Assembly (NCBI RefSeq): GCF_900105555.1
Contig: NZ_FNTZ01000001.1
Span: forward strand, 2,848,501 to 2,912,500
Source of the DNA: Pseudomonas coleopterorum
GTDB lineage: Bacteria > Pseudomonadota > Gammaproteobacteria > Pseudomonadales > Pseudomonadaceae
Reading direction: 5' to 3'
DNA length: 64,000 nucleotides
Position numbers and translations under genes: made by a program. How positions within the stretch are numbered: the first letter of the stretch is position 1; the number at the start of each line of letters is the position of its first letter. The notes under the pieces were generated by a model. That model made no database searches. It saw only the letters and a list, made by a program, of their open reading frames with translations, and was not told the origin of the DNA. Shown piece after piece: positions 15,890 through 24,617 of the stretch.

Positions 15890-18121
15890 TCAGACGCTGA
15901 CGATGGGTACACCATCCATCAGCTTTTCCAGGGTGATCGGCAGGTTGCGCACGCGCTTGCCAGTGGCATGGTAGACCGCATTGGCCACCGCCGCCGCCAA
16001 ACCGGTCACACCAATCTCACCGACCCCACGCGCACCGTACTCGTTGAGGTTGTAATCCGGGTAATCGAGCAGAATCACATCGATCTCCGGCTGGTCGGCA
16101 TGCACCGGCACTACATATTCGGCATAGTTGTTGTTCACCGGCATGCCATTGCGTTCGTCGTAGTCGGTGGACTCGAACAACGCCATGCCGATGGCCATGA
16201 CGATCGCGCCTTCGACCTGATTACGCGCGGTCTTGGCGTTGATGACCTTGCCGACGTCGATGGCGCTGACCACACGAGACACCCGCAGGCGCGAGATACC
16301 CGGATCCCAGCGAACCTCGACGAAATGCGCGCCGAACGAACTGAAGGCGTGCTTCTTGGTGTCGGCCATGCCGGTATGGGCCTCACCCTCGGCACTGGCG
16401 ATCTTGAGCTTCTTCAGCACTTCGGCGAATTCCAGGCTGGTCGAGCCATCCTGCAGACGACCGTTGCTCACCGTAATCGCTTCCGCCTTGGCATTGGGCA
16501 ACCCGCCCTGTTCGGAAACGGCAAAGCTCTTGAGTTGGGTAAGCGCTGCACGGGTGGCCTCGGCCACAGCGGGCAGTGCACTGGCCGTCATCCAGGAGCC
16601 ACCGGAAACCGGCGCGGGTGGATAGGACGAATTACCCAGCTCCACCGTGATCCTGTCCAAGGGCAGACCGGTGATGTCGCTGACGCACTGGGCGAGCACC
16701 GTGTAGGTACCGGTGCCGATGTCCTGGCCACCGCAATACACCACGGCACGGCCGTCGGCAGTCAGCGAAACCCGCGCCTCGCAGGGCGTGCGGAAGGCAT
16801 CCCAGTTGCACTGCGCCATGCCGTAGCCAACGATTTCATGGCCATCGCGCATGCTGCCGATACCGGGCTTGCGATTGGCCCAGCCAAAACGTTCCGCACC
16901 TTGCGCCAAGGCTTCGCGCAGATGGTTGCCGGACCAAGGCAGGTTTTCCTGCTCGTTCTGCTCGGCCCAGTTCAACTGACGGAACGCCAGCGGGTCCATC
17001 TTGCAACGCTCGGCCAGCTCGTCGATGGCCGACTCCAGCGCGAACAGACCAGGTGCCGCCCCCGGCGCACGCATCGAGGTCGGTGCCCCACGATTGACCT
17101 GGACCGTGCCGTGGGTGACCTCGACATTGGCACACGAATACAGGCTGGCGCTCATGCCCCCGCAGTTTTCGACGTACTGGTCGCCGATGCCGGTGGTATT
17201 GAGCGATTCATGCCGAAGCGACACCAGTTTGCCCTTGCCATCGGCGGCCAGGCGCATGCGCTGCCGGGTTTCCGGACGATGGCCCACGGTGGTGAACATC
17301 TGCGCCCGTGGAATCACCAACTGCACGGGGCGACCGACCACCTTGGCAGCAGCGCAGGCCGCGACCGAGTGTGGCCAGATCCACAGCTTGCCACCGAACC
17401 CCGAACCAATGAACGGCGCGCGAACTTCGACGCGCTCGGTCGGCAGGCCAAAAATCTGCGCCAGGGTGTTGCGATGGACCACTACCGACTGGGTCGATTC
17501 GTACACCACCAACTTGCCGTTGTCCCACATGGCCACGGTGGCGTGCATCTCCATCGGGTTGTGGGTTTCCACCGGCGTCGTGTAGATGGCGTCGACCGTC
17601 TGTGCACCACCGTCGAACGCACCGGCCGGATCGCCGCGCTTGTGACCCTGCCCACCATCGGCAGCCGCCTTGCGTTTCAGACCCTGCTTCAGATTGGCTG
17701 CAGCGGCACTCTCGCTGTAGCTGACCTTGACCTTGTAGGCCGCCTCACGGGCGTGCTCGAACGTGTCGGCCACCACCAGCGCCACGAACTGCCCGGCATA
17801 GCGCACCACGTTGTCTTCGAAAGGCAGCCTTTTTTCATCGGTACGCGAGCCCGACAGCACGCCGGCCAAGGAAAACGGCACGGGCGAAGTATGGAACGCC
17901 TGGGGAAAGTTGCCGTGGTGCAGAATTTCCAGCACGCCGGGCGAGCGCCGTGCAGCGTCGATGTCCAGGGACTTGATCGAGCCACTGGCTACGGTGCTGT
18001 AGACGCCATAGGCGAAAACCATGCCCTTGGGCTGATGGTCGGCCGCATAGTGCGCGGCACCGGTGACCTTCAGGCGACCGTCGACGCGGCGTGGGGATGC
18101 CCCCATGATTGACTCGCTCAT
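15890..18121 (-). CDS. paoC: Periplasmic aldehyde oxidoreductase, molybdenum-binding subunit
   Basis: The 743-residue subunit belongs to the xanthine oxidase family and resembles E. coli PaoC (YagR). It carries the first Mo-domain hammerhead (RRVDGRLKVTGAAHYAAD), the molybdopterin-binding GSGFGGKLW and APGAAPGLFALE segments, and the active-site glutamate in GARGVGEIGVTG near the C terminus. PaoABC oxidises aromatic and aliphatic aldehydes to acids using a molybdopterin cytosine dinucleotide cofactor. The start ATG 18121 overlaps the paoB stop by four bases (ATGA) and follows GGAGCC. The subunit has no signal of its own and would ride with PaoA through the Tat pathway. An isoquinoline oxidoreductase-type substrate cannot be excluded. 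Confidence 0.88.
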   Translation of the reverse strand: MSESIMGASPRRVDGRLKVTGAAHYAADHQPKGMVFAYGVYSTVASGSIKSLDIDAARRSPGVLEILHHGNFPQAFHTSPVPFSLAGVLSGSRTDEKRLPFEDNVVRYAGQFVALVVADTFEHAREAAYKVKVSYSESAAAANLKQGLKRKAAADGGQGHKRGDPAGAFDGGAQTVDAIYTTPVETHNPMEMHATVAMWDNGKLVVYESTQSVVVHRNTLAQIFGLPTERVEVRAPFIGSGFGGKLWIWPHSVAACAAAKVVGRPVQLVIPRAQMFTTVGHRPETRQRMRLAADGKGKLVSLRHESLNTTGIGDQYVENCGGMSASLYSCANVEVTHGTVQVNRGAPTSMRAPGAAPGLFALESAIDELAERCKMDPLAFRQLNWAEQNEQENLPWSGNHLREALAQGAERFGWANRKPGIGSMRDGHEIVGYGMAQCNWDAFRTPCEARVSLTADGRAVVYCGGQDIGTGTYTVLAQCVSDITGLPLDRITVELGNSSYPPAPVSGGSWMTASALPAVAEATRAALTQLKSFAVSEQGGLPNAKAEAITVSNGRLQDGSTSLEFAEVLKKLKIASAEGEAHTGMADTKKHAFSSFGAHFVEVRWDPGISRLRVSRVVSAIDVGKVINAKTARNQVEGAIVMAIGMALFESTDYDERNGMPVNNNYAEYVVPVHADQPEIDVILLDYPDYNLNEYGARGVGEIGVTGLAAAVANAVYHATGKRVRNLPITLEKLMDGVPIVSV

Positions 18122-19113
18122 GCGATGGCTCCTGTGCCCAGTGTGGTGAGGTTGCGCACAATGGCCTGCTGCCCCAGCGGGATCTTGTAGGCATTGTGGG
18201 CATACGGCTTGGCGCCTTGCAGGGCAATGGCCGCGGCCTTGGCAAAATTCTCCGGGGTCGCCGCCGCGCCACGCAGCGCACGCTCGGCTTCGAGCGCGCG
18301 CCACGGCTTGGTGCCGACGCCGCCCAGGGCAATGCGCGCCTCACGGATGACCTGACCGTCCATCACCAGAATGACCGCGCTGGAGGCCAGGGCGAACTGG
18401 TAGGAAGCCCGATCACGCAGCTTCAGGTAGGCGGATTTGCCGCCCGCCAAAGGCGCGTTCAACGTGACGTGCGTGATCAACTCGTCAGGCTGCAGCGCGT
18501 GTTCTTTCCAAGGCGTCGCACCCGGCAGCAGATGGAAGTCCTGGAAGTCGATTTCCCTTTTGCCGTTGGGGCCCTGCACCTGAACGGTGGCGCCGATCGC
18601 CGCCATGGCCACGCACATGTCCGACGGGTGGGTGGCAATGCACTGATCGCTGGTGCCCAGTACGGCGTGTACGCTGCGGTTGTGCCCGCCGATGGCAGCG
18701 CAGCCGGATCCGGGTGTACGTTTGTTGCAGGCAGAAACGCCGTCGCGGAAGTAGTTGCAACGCACGCGCTGCATGACGTTGCCGGCCGTGGTGGCCTTGT
18801 TGCGCAGCTGCGTGGTGGCTCCCGACAGCAGTGCCTGGGACAACACCGCATAGTCGCTCTTGATGCGCGGATGATTGGCCAATCCGGTATTGGTGACCAT
18901 GGCCCCTATGCGGGTGCGACCGTCACTCAAGGTCTCGACCTGATCCAGCGCCAGGGCATGCACATCGATCACTCGATCGGGCTGCATGATATCGATCTTG
19001 ACCAGATCGAGCAGCGTCGTGCCACCGGCCAGAAACGCCGTGGCTTCATTGCGGGCATGGGTGGCAACGGCCTGTTCGGGGCTGGTTGCGCGGGTGTATT
19101 CCAAGGCTCTCAT
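18118..19113 (-). CDS. paoB: Periplasmic aldehyde oxidoreductase, FAD-binding subunit
   Basis: The 331-residue subunit has the FAD-binding CO-dehydrogenase flavoprotein fold: the pyrophosphate loop FLAGGTTLLDLVK near residue 30, and the second flavin motif TTAGNVMQRVRC. It also has the cysteine-rich insertion with CNYFRDGVSACNKR and GSGCAAIGG, which in E. coli PaoB binds a [4Fe-4S] cluster not found in most xanthine oxidase relatives. That insertion supports the pao assignment over a generic xanthine dehydrogenase. The CO_deh_flav_C domain follows. ATG 19113 overlaps the paoA TGA by one base, so translation is coupled. Confidence 0.88.
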   Translation of the reverse strand: MRALEYTRATSPEQAVATHARNEATAFLAGGTTLLDLVKIDIMQPDRVIDVHALALDQVETLSDGRTRIGAMVTNTGLANHPRIKSDYAVLSQALLSGATTQLRNKATTAGNVMQRVRCNYFRDGVSACNKRTPGSGCAAIGGHNRSVHAVLGTSDQCIATHPSDMCVAMAAIGATVQVQGPNGKREIDFQDFHLLPGATPWKEHALQPDELITHVTLNAPLAGGKSAYLKLRDRASYQFALASSAVILVMDGQVIREARIALGGVGTKPWRALEAERALRGAAATPENFAKAAAIALQGAKPYAHNAYKIPLGQQAIVRNLTTLGTGAIA

Positions 19114-19787
19114 CAGCTGGCTCCCTGTACTTTGCCACGGGCATCCTGCACGGCGGCAAGGATGTTCTTGTACGCGCCACACCGACAGATGTTGCCACTC
19201 ATGGCTTCGCGCACGCTGGCGTCATCGGCACCGATGTTCGGGTCCTTGATGATCGCCGCGGCCGTCATCATCTGGCCCGAGGTGCAGTAACCGCACTGAA
19301 ACGCGTCGTGGGCCCAGAAGGCTTCCTGAATGGGGTGCAGCTGACCATTACGCTCCAGCCCCTCGATGGTGGTGATTTCGTCACCTTGGTGCATCGCCGC
19401 CAAGGACAGGCAGCTGTTCACCGGCTGGCCATTGATGTGCAAGGTGCAGGCGCCGCACTGGCCATGGTCACAGCCCTTCTTGGTGCCGGTCAGCTGCAGG
19501 CGATCGCGCAGCACGTCCAGGAGCACGGCATTGCCAGGCACATTGAGGGTGTGCGGCTGGCCGTTGACCTTGAGCGTGATCCGCTGCTCGCCCTTGGCCA
19601 GCGGCTTTTCGCTGTCATCGATGGGCGCCAGCTGTGCGGCCTGGGCCCAGACCGGCGCGGTCGCCGCCGCCATGCCCGATATGCCCATGGTCCGCAGAAA
19701 GTTGCGGCGCGACGGCGTGGTCAGTTCCTTGAACAGCTCGCCGGAGCCTTCGGGATCTGAGGAAGTCTTTTCGGTCGGATCGGTCAT
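19113..19787 (-). CDS. paoA: Periplasmic aldehyde oxidoreductase, [2Fe-2S] subunit
   Basis: The 224-residue subunit has a twin-arginine signal ([19 protein letters not shown], residues 26-45). A plant-type ferredoxin domain follows ([18 protein letters not shown] with a later Cys), and then a helical second [2Fe-2S] domain with [10 protein letters not shown] and the CRCG motif. It relays electrons from the molybdenum site in the holoenzyme and carries the export signal for the whole complex. ATG 19787 is preceded by GAGGA. It is the first gene of paoABC. No paoD-like insertase/chaperone gene follows, so cofactor sulphuration and insertion must use a distant gene. Confidence 0.9.
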   Translation of the reverse strand: MTDPTEKTSSDPEGSGELFKELTTPSRRNFLRTMGISGMAAATAPVWAQAAQLAPIDDSEKPLAKGEQRITLKVNGQPHTLNVPGNAVLLDVLRDRLQLTGTKKGCDHGQCGACTLHINGQPVNSCLSLAAMHQGDEITTIEGLERNGQLHPIQEAFWAHDAFQCGYCTSGQMMTAAAIIKDPNIGADDASVREAMSGNICRCGAYKNILAAVQDARGKVQGAS

Positions 19788-20063
19788 GTAGCGGTCCTCA
19801 TCTATTTTTTTATGTCACGAATCACGGTCTTGCTGTGCCTAGGTGCAGACATCTGGAGAGCACCATTGGTTGATGTCGTACGTCAGGTCGGTTCGCGGTT
19901 TGGTTTCAAAGCGTGTCGCACGTCACGCGCCAGCGATGGGACTGTGTATATCGGAAGCCTGCGAACGCAATCAGCACAAAGACTTTCAGTATGCATTCGG
20001 CCACCACACGGCCCTTGCCCAATCGAAGCGCGTTCTTGCCTATTCCAATGAAAGAAAGCCGAG

Positions 20064-20987
20064 CTAGCCCTCGCCACGCAGGACGGCGATGTCACGCTTG
20101 GGCGGCGCGCCGAACAGACGACGGTATTCGCGACTGAACTGTGATGGACTCTCATAGCCGACCTTGAACGCCGCGCTGGAGACGTCCTGATGTTCATTGA
20201 GCATCAAACGCTTGGCTTCGTTGAGCCGCAGCCATTTTTGATACTGCAACGGACTCATCAAGGTGAGTTGCCGGAAATGGTGATGAAAGGTCGGAGTGCT
20301 CATCTGAACCTTTGCCGCCAGCTCGTCGACACGCAGCGGCGACGTATAGTTGAGCTTCAACCAATCGATGGCCCTGCCGATTCGATACCCCTGCCCATCC
20401 ACCGAAGTGATCTGCCTGAGCCGTCCGGTCTGATCGCTCTGCAGCAGGCGGTAGTGGATTTCACGCTGTATCAGCGGCGCCAGTACCGCAATGGATTCCG
20501 GCTCATCGAGCAACACCAGCAAACGCTCCAGCGAACCGAGCATCTGCACGGTCACCGACCCGATACCCACGCCCCTGACCCTGACAGGAGTCCGATCGCG
20601 GGCCGCAGGCAGATCGCTCAACGCGATCAGCTCGGCGAGCATGCGCACATCCAGCCTCAACGTCAGCCCCAGGCAAGGCTTGTCGGGGCTTGCGACGAGC
20701 ACTTCAGAGTTGGCCGGCAGATCCAGAGACGTGATCAAGAACCTCGACGTGCTGTATTCGTAGCCCTCCCCGCCTACCCACAGACGCTTCTCGCCCTGCG
20801 CCACCAGGATGATGCTCGGCTCCACCATGCAGGTCACCGGCGGTGCGGGATGATCACGCCTGAAAAGCCCGAGGCCGGGAATGTCCGTGGGGTAATCACC
20901 TGGGCTGGCGACGCGCGAACCGATCATGCGGGCCAGCCTTTCTGGCGCCGATACCGGCTGGAAAACTGTGTCGACTGTGTGGGTCAT
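20064..20987 (-). CDS. AraC family transcriptional regulator
   Basis: The 307-residue regulator has an N-terminal cupin-like effector domain (YEYSTSRFLITSLDLPANSEV) of the AraC_N type. A C-terminal double helix-turn-helix follows from about residue 205 (DELAAKVQMSTPTFHHHFRQLTLMSP, then VGYESPSQFSREYRRLFG). ATG 20987 is chosen because GAGGTG lies 6 bases upstream; the frame extends further up without a better site. It is divergent from the MFS exporter gene across 167 bp, so it most likely controls that transporter and perhaps itself. Regulators of this subgroup often respond to aldehydes or xenobiotics, and the aldehyde oxidoreductase operon downstream could be a second target. Confidence 0.88.
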   Translation of the reverse strand: MTHTVDTVFQPVSAPERLARMIGSRVASPGDYPTDIPGLGLFRRDHPAPPVTCMVEPSIILVAQGEKRLWVGGEGYEYSTSRFLITSLDLPANSEVLVASPDKPCLGLTLRLDVRMLAELIALSDLPAARDRTPVRVRGVGIGSVTVQMLGSLERLLVLLDEPESIAVLAPLIQREIHYRLLQSDQTGRLRQITSVDGQGYRIGRAIDWLKLNYTSPLRVDELAAKVQMSTPTFHHHFRQLTLMSPLQYQKWLRLNEAKRLMLNEHQDVSSAAFKVGYESPSQFSREYRRLFGAPPKRDIAVLRGEG

Positions 20988-21154
20988 ATGCACCTCGGGC
21001 TCCTGCAGCGACTTTAACCCGCGCTTGACTGTTCGTCCTGCCTCGCCCTGAACACTCATCGAATCAGGCAAGTAATCCAGTGAAATGCGCTACAGACCGT
21101 CTCATGAGCGCAGGAGAATGCACATCCGAACACTCATTGGAGAGGCAACATCGG

Positions 21155-22363
21155 ATGGAAAGGTCTCCGACACCTGTCACCCAGTCCCCTCGATCCTGGG
21201 GCGCCGTATTCGCCATGTCGCTGGCTGCCTTCGTACTGGTAGCTTCGGAATTCATGCCTGTCAGCCTGCTCACACCCATCGCCTCGGACCTGCACATCAC
21301 CGAGGGCCAGGCGGGTCAGGGCATTTCCGTATCGGGGCTGTTTGCCCTGTTCACCAGCCTGTTGATCGCGTCGGTCGCCGCACGCGTGGACCGCAGACCA
21401 CTGCTGGTTGCCCTCACCGTGCTGATGATCGTCTCCGGCGCAGTGGTGGCGTTCGCGCCCAACTATTGGGTATTCATGATCGGCCGGGCCGTGATCGGCG
21501 TCGCGATTGGCGGATTCTGGTCCTTGTCGGCAGCCACTGCCATGCGCCTGGTCCCACAAGAGCAGATCACTCGGGCCATGGCCGTCGTCAACGGTGGCAA
21601 CGCACTGGCGACCGTAGTCGCGGCCCCTCTGGGCAGCTTTCTCGGCGCCCTGATCGGCTGGCGCGGCGCGTTCCTGTCGCTGCTCCCCATCGCCGTCCTG
21701 GCCTGTGCATGGTTGCTGGCGAGCCTTCCCTCCATGAAACCGCAAGGCGGATCGAGCGGCAGCAATGTGTTCCCCTTGCTGAAAATCGCACCCGTCGCCT
21801 TGGGCATGCTCGCGATCAGCGTGTTTTTCATGGGCCAGTTCATGCTGTTCACCTACCTGCGTCCGTTTCTGGAAACGGTCACGCACGTCAGCGTTTCCAC
21901 CCTCTCATTGATGCTCCTGGGGCTGGGGGTGGCCGGGCTGGCCGGAACGTTCCTGATCGAGGCCTTCCTGAAGCATGGGCTGCACCGCACGCTGATCGTC
22001 ATTCCCCTGCTGATGTCCGCGGTGGCCCTGGCGCTGGTTGCCTTCGGCAGCTCGACGACGGTGACCGCTGCACTGCTCGGCTTTTGGGGGCTGGTGGCGA
22101 CGGCCGCACCGGTGGGCTGGTGGACCTGGCTTGCGAAGACACTGCCGGACGACGCCGATGCCGGCGGCGGCCTGATGGTGGCGATCATCCAGTTGGCCAT
22201 CGCCTCTGGCGCCATCGTCGGCGGGCTGATCTTCGACGCAAGCGGCTACCGTGCAACCTTCGAGTCCAGCGCAGCGTTGCTGGCAATGGCCGCGATTCTG
22301 GCGGCGATTGCAGGACGCGCCACATCCCGTGCATCGGCTTTCAGCCGCGCGGCAACGGACTAA
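21155..22363 (+). CDS. MFS efflux transporter, NepI/purine-nucleoside exporter-like
   Basis: The 402-residue protein has twelve predicted membrane helices and the major facilitator cytoplasmic motif after helix 2 (ARVDRRPLL). The DHA1 drug/sugar efflux signature appears as EFMPVSLLTPIASDL, then GRAVIGVAIGGFWSLSAATAMRLVP and GQFMLFTYLRPF. These blocks resemble E. coli NepI, an inosine and purine ribonucleoside exporter, more than the sugar exporters of the same group. ATG 21155 follows GGAGAGG at 9 bases. It is divergent from the AraC regulator. Its last 23 bp overlap the 3' end of the LysR gene on the opposite strand. The transported compound is inferred from resemblance only. Confidence 0.82.
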   Translation: MERSPTPVTQSPRSWGAVFAMSLAAFVLVASEFMPVSLLTPIASDLHITEGQAGQGISVSGLFALFTSLLIASVAARVDRRPLLVALTVLMIVSGAVVAFAPNYWVFMIGRAVIGVAIGGFWSLSAATAMRLVPQEQITRAMAVVNGGNALATVVAAPLGSFLGALIGWRGAFLSLLPIAVLACAWLLASLPSMKPQGGSSGSNVFPLLKIAPVALGMLAISVFFMGQFMLFTYLRPFLETVTHVSVSTLSLMLLGLGVAGLAGTFLIEAFLKHGLHRTLIVIPLLMSAVALALVAFGSSTTVTAALLGFWGLVATAAPVGWWTWLAKTLPDDADAGGGLMVAIIQLAIASGAIVGGLIFDASGYRATFESSAALLAMAAILAAIAGRATSRASAFSRAATD

Positions 22364-23246
22364 GCGCCAGATCACTGCCCGCCCTTGCCCAGAACGCTTC
22401 GGCCGACTGGCCCAGATGGCCTTTTGGCCGAGTCAGATGAATCTCCAGAGGTATGTCCCAGCCTTCGTCGAGCGCCCTGACCAGGCGGCCTTCCTGAACT
22501 TCCTGCTCCGTCAGGCTCTTGGGTAGCCAGGCGACGCCTTTGCTTTCCAGCGCCATCGACATCAGCACGGCCGCGAGATGACTGCTGAACAGAGGCTGCA
22601 GATGAAGGTAGTCCTCCTTGCCCCGAAGGCGGTGAGCAACGATCCGCCCCAAACCTGATTGATGGGTATAGGCCAGATAAGGAAGTGCCGCTGGCGACGT
22701 ACCGACATGAACGCCGGCACTGGCGAGCGGTACCAGAACATCCTCACCCACCTTCTTGCTGACGAACTGGTCGGGAGCCAGCAGCGGTGGGACGTCGGGG
22801 TGACGATGGCAGAGCAGAAACTGAACCTGGCCGTGTATCAGCATCTGCTCGCAGACGGCCATGCTGTCGGAATGAAGCTGCACCGCTTCGATCGGCGCAC
22901 CGGTATCGGAGCTGCGCAGCCACTTGGGGAAAAACGTGAACGACAGCGAATGGGTCGCAGCGAACTTGAGTGACCGGGCCGACACGCCCGCCACTTCCTG
23001 AGCCTCGTTGCGCAGCCGGTAAAGGTGCCGGGCCGCCTCCTGCGCGCCGGGTAGAATCTTGCGCCCTGCCTCCGTCAACGTTGCGCCATGGGGCGTGCGC
23101 ACGAGCAATTCCACACCCATCCAGTTTTCCAACGAGCGGACCCTGCGGCTGAAAGCCGGCTGGGTGATGTGACGTGCTTCGGCGGCGCGCACGAAGCTGC
23201 CGTATTCGGCAAGCGCCGAAAGATCTTCAAGCCAGACGAGTTCCAC
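22341..23246 (-). CDS. LysR family regulator, probable controller of tarD-dctA
   Basis: A GTG start at 23246 gives a 301-residue LysR protein of normal length. The N-terminal winged HTH runs VWLEDLSALAEYGSFVRAAEARHITQPAFSRRVRSLE, and the periplasmic-binding-like effector domain from about residue 90 has SLKFAATHSLSFTFFP. The open frame continues far upstream through tarD on the other strand, but LysR homology begins at this GTG, and GAAGG lies about 10 bases before it. The gene is divergent from tarD (99 bp between starts), which is the usual LysR arrangement for control of the neighbour. D-tartrate or another C4 diacid is the probable inducer. Confidence 0.82.
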   Translation of the reverse strand: MELVWLEDLSALAEYGSFVRAAEARHITQPAFSRRVRSLENWMGVELLVRTPHGATLTEAGRKILPGAQEAARHLYRLRNEAQEVAGVSARSLKFAATHSLSFTFFPKWLRSSDTGAPIEAVQLHSDSMAVCEQMLIHGQVQFLLCHRHPDVPPLLAPDQFVSKKVGEDVLVPLASAGVHVGTSPAALPYLAYTHQSGLGRIVAHRLRGKEDYLHLQPLFSSHLAAVLMSMALESKGVAWLPKSLTEQEVQEGRLVRALDEGWDIPLEIHLTRPKGHLGQSAEAFWARAGSDLALSPLPRG

Positions 23247-23251
23247 GGGCC

Positions 23252-23266
23252 ATGCCTTCTGTGCAT
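23252..23266. promoter_or_regulatory. Candidate LysR-type operator
   Basis: ATGC-N7-GCAT, which contains a T-N11-A core, lies 6 bp upstream of the LysR start in the gap shared with tarD. The pattern fits a LysR box for autoregulation and tarD control, but it is short and could arise by chance. Confidence 0.35.
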
Positions 23267-23345
23267 AGGGTTCGGCATTAATAGCATTGGGCGGGTGACT
23301 GCGCAAAGCATAACGTGAGGCCACAACCAACAAGAGGAACCCTTT

Positions 23346-24515
23346 ATGCGCATCGTGGACATTCGTGAAAAGACCGTCTCCATTGCCTCCCCCATTGCCA
23401 ACGCCTACATCGACTTCTCCAAGATGACCTGCTCGGTGGTGGCCGTGATCACCGACGTGATTCGCGATGGCAAGCCGGTGATCGGCTATGGCTTCAACTC
23501 CAATGGTCGTTACGGTCAGGGCGCGCTGATGCGTGACCGCTTCCTGGCACGCATCGCCGAAGCCGATCCCGACACCCTGGTCGATTCGGTAAACGAAAAC
23601 CTCGATCCGTTCGCCATCTGGAAAACCCTGATGACCAACGAAAAGCCGGGCGGTCATGGCGAGCGCTCGGTCGCCGTCGGCACCCTGGACATGGCGGTGT
23701 GGGATGCGGTCGCCAAGATCGAAGGCAAGCCCCTGTATCGCCTGCTGGCGGACCGCTACCGTAATGGCGTCGCGGACGACAAGGTCTGGGTCTACGCGGC
23801 GGGTGGTTATTACTATCCCGGCAAGGACCAGACCAAGCTCAAGGCCGAGATGCAAAGCTATCTGGACCGCGGCTACGACGTGGTCAAGATGAAGATCGGT
23901 GCCGTACCGCTGGATGAAGACATCCGCCGTATCGAAGCCGTTCTCGAGGTGGTAGGCGATGGCCGTCGATTGGCCGTGGATGCCAACGGCCGCTTCGATT
24001 TGCAGACCGGCATCGCCTATGCCGAAGCGATCAAGCAGTACAACCTGTTCTGGTATGAGGAAGTCGGTGATCCGCTGGACTACGCGCTCCAGGCCGAACT
24101 GGCCAATCATTACGAACTGCCCATGGCCACCGGCGAGAACCTGTTTTCCCATCAGGACGCCCGCAACCTGCTGCGTCACGGCGGCATGCGCCCCGATCGC
24201 GACTACCTGCAGTTCGACTGCGCGCTGTCCTACGGGCTCGTGGAATACATGCGCACCCTGAAGGTGATGGAAGAGCTGGGCTGGTCTTCGCGTCGGGTGG
24301 TGCCGCACGGTGGCCACCAGATGTCGCTGAACATCGCCGCCGGCCTGCACCTGGGCGGCAACGAATCCTACCCGGATGTGTTCCAGCCATTTGGCGGCTT
24401 CGCCGACGGCATCCAGGTCGAAAACGGTTATGTCGGCCTACCGGACATTCCGGGCGTCGGCTTCGAAGCCAAGTCGGCCCTGTACGCCGTCATGTGCGAA
24501 CTGGGCGAAGGCTGA
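23346..24515 (+). CDS. tarD: D(-)-tartrate dehydratase
   Basis: The 389-residue enolase-superfamily protein has the same length and very similar sequence blocks to the characterised Bradyrhizobium TarD. It removes water from D-tartrate to give oxaloacetate. The active-site residues are visible in order: the KxK motif in VVKMKIG, Mg ligands Asp in AVDANGRF, Glu in WYEEVGDPLDY and Glu in MATGENLFS, and the catalytic histidine in PHGGHQMSLN. The capping-domain block NEKPGGHGERSVAVGT and YAAGGYYYPGK are also family hallmarks. ATG 23346 follows AGAGGAA. It precedes dctA by 102 bp, with two hairpins in the gap, so uptake and dehydration are probably co-ordinated. Confidence 0.93.
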   Translation: MRIVDIREKTVSIASPIANAYIDFSKMTCSVVAVITDVIRDGKPVIGYGFNSNGRYGQGALMRDRFLARIAEADPDTLVDSVNENLDPFAIWKTLMTNEKPGGHGERSVAVGTLDMAVWDAVAKIEGKPLYRLLADRYRNGVADDKVWVYAAGGYYYPGKDQTKLKAEMQSYLDRGYDVVKMKIGAVPLDEDIRRIEAVLEVVGDGRRLAVDANGRFDLQTGIAYAEAIKQYNLFWYEEVGDPLDYALQAELANHYELPMATGENLFSHQDARNLLRHGGMRPDRDYLQFDCALSYGLVEYMRTLKVMEELGWSSRRVVPHGGHQMSLNIAAGLHLGGNESYPDVFQPFGGFADGIQVENGYVGLPDIPGVGFEAKSALYAVMCELGEG

Positions 24516-24527
24516 CCGCCACCCTTC

Positions 24528-24577
24528 TGCGGCCTGCCCAGAACAGGCCGCAGACGCCGGCGTCGGACACCGACGCC
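24528..24577 (+). other. Two tandem hairpins between tarD and dctA
   Basis: TGCGGCCTG/CAGGCCGCA (24528-24552, 7-base loop) is followed by GGCGTCG/CGACGCC (24559-24577, 5-base loop). Neither has a T tract, so they look like intercistronic stabilising or partial-termination structures setting the tarD:dctA ratio. Confidence 0.6.
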
Positions 24578-24595
24578 ACGCCACACGCCCATCAC

Positions 24596-24603
24596 AACAA
24601 TAA
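24596..24603 (+). promoter_or_regulatory. Candidate Hfq/Crc catabolite-activity motif at the dctA ribosome site
   Basis: AACAATAA fits the AANAANAA pattern bound by Hfq with Crc in Pseudomonas, and it sits directly upstream of the ATGAGGTG ribosome site of dctA. Binding would block translation under preferred carbon sources. Motif match only. Confidence 0.4.
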
Positions 24604-24617
24604 AATGAGGTGCTCTC

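Noticed and set aside
22341..24350. Single 669-residue LysR-containing protein
   Set aside because: The first 368 codons are the antisense of tarD. LysR homology starts at the GTG at 23246.
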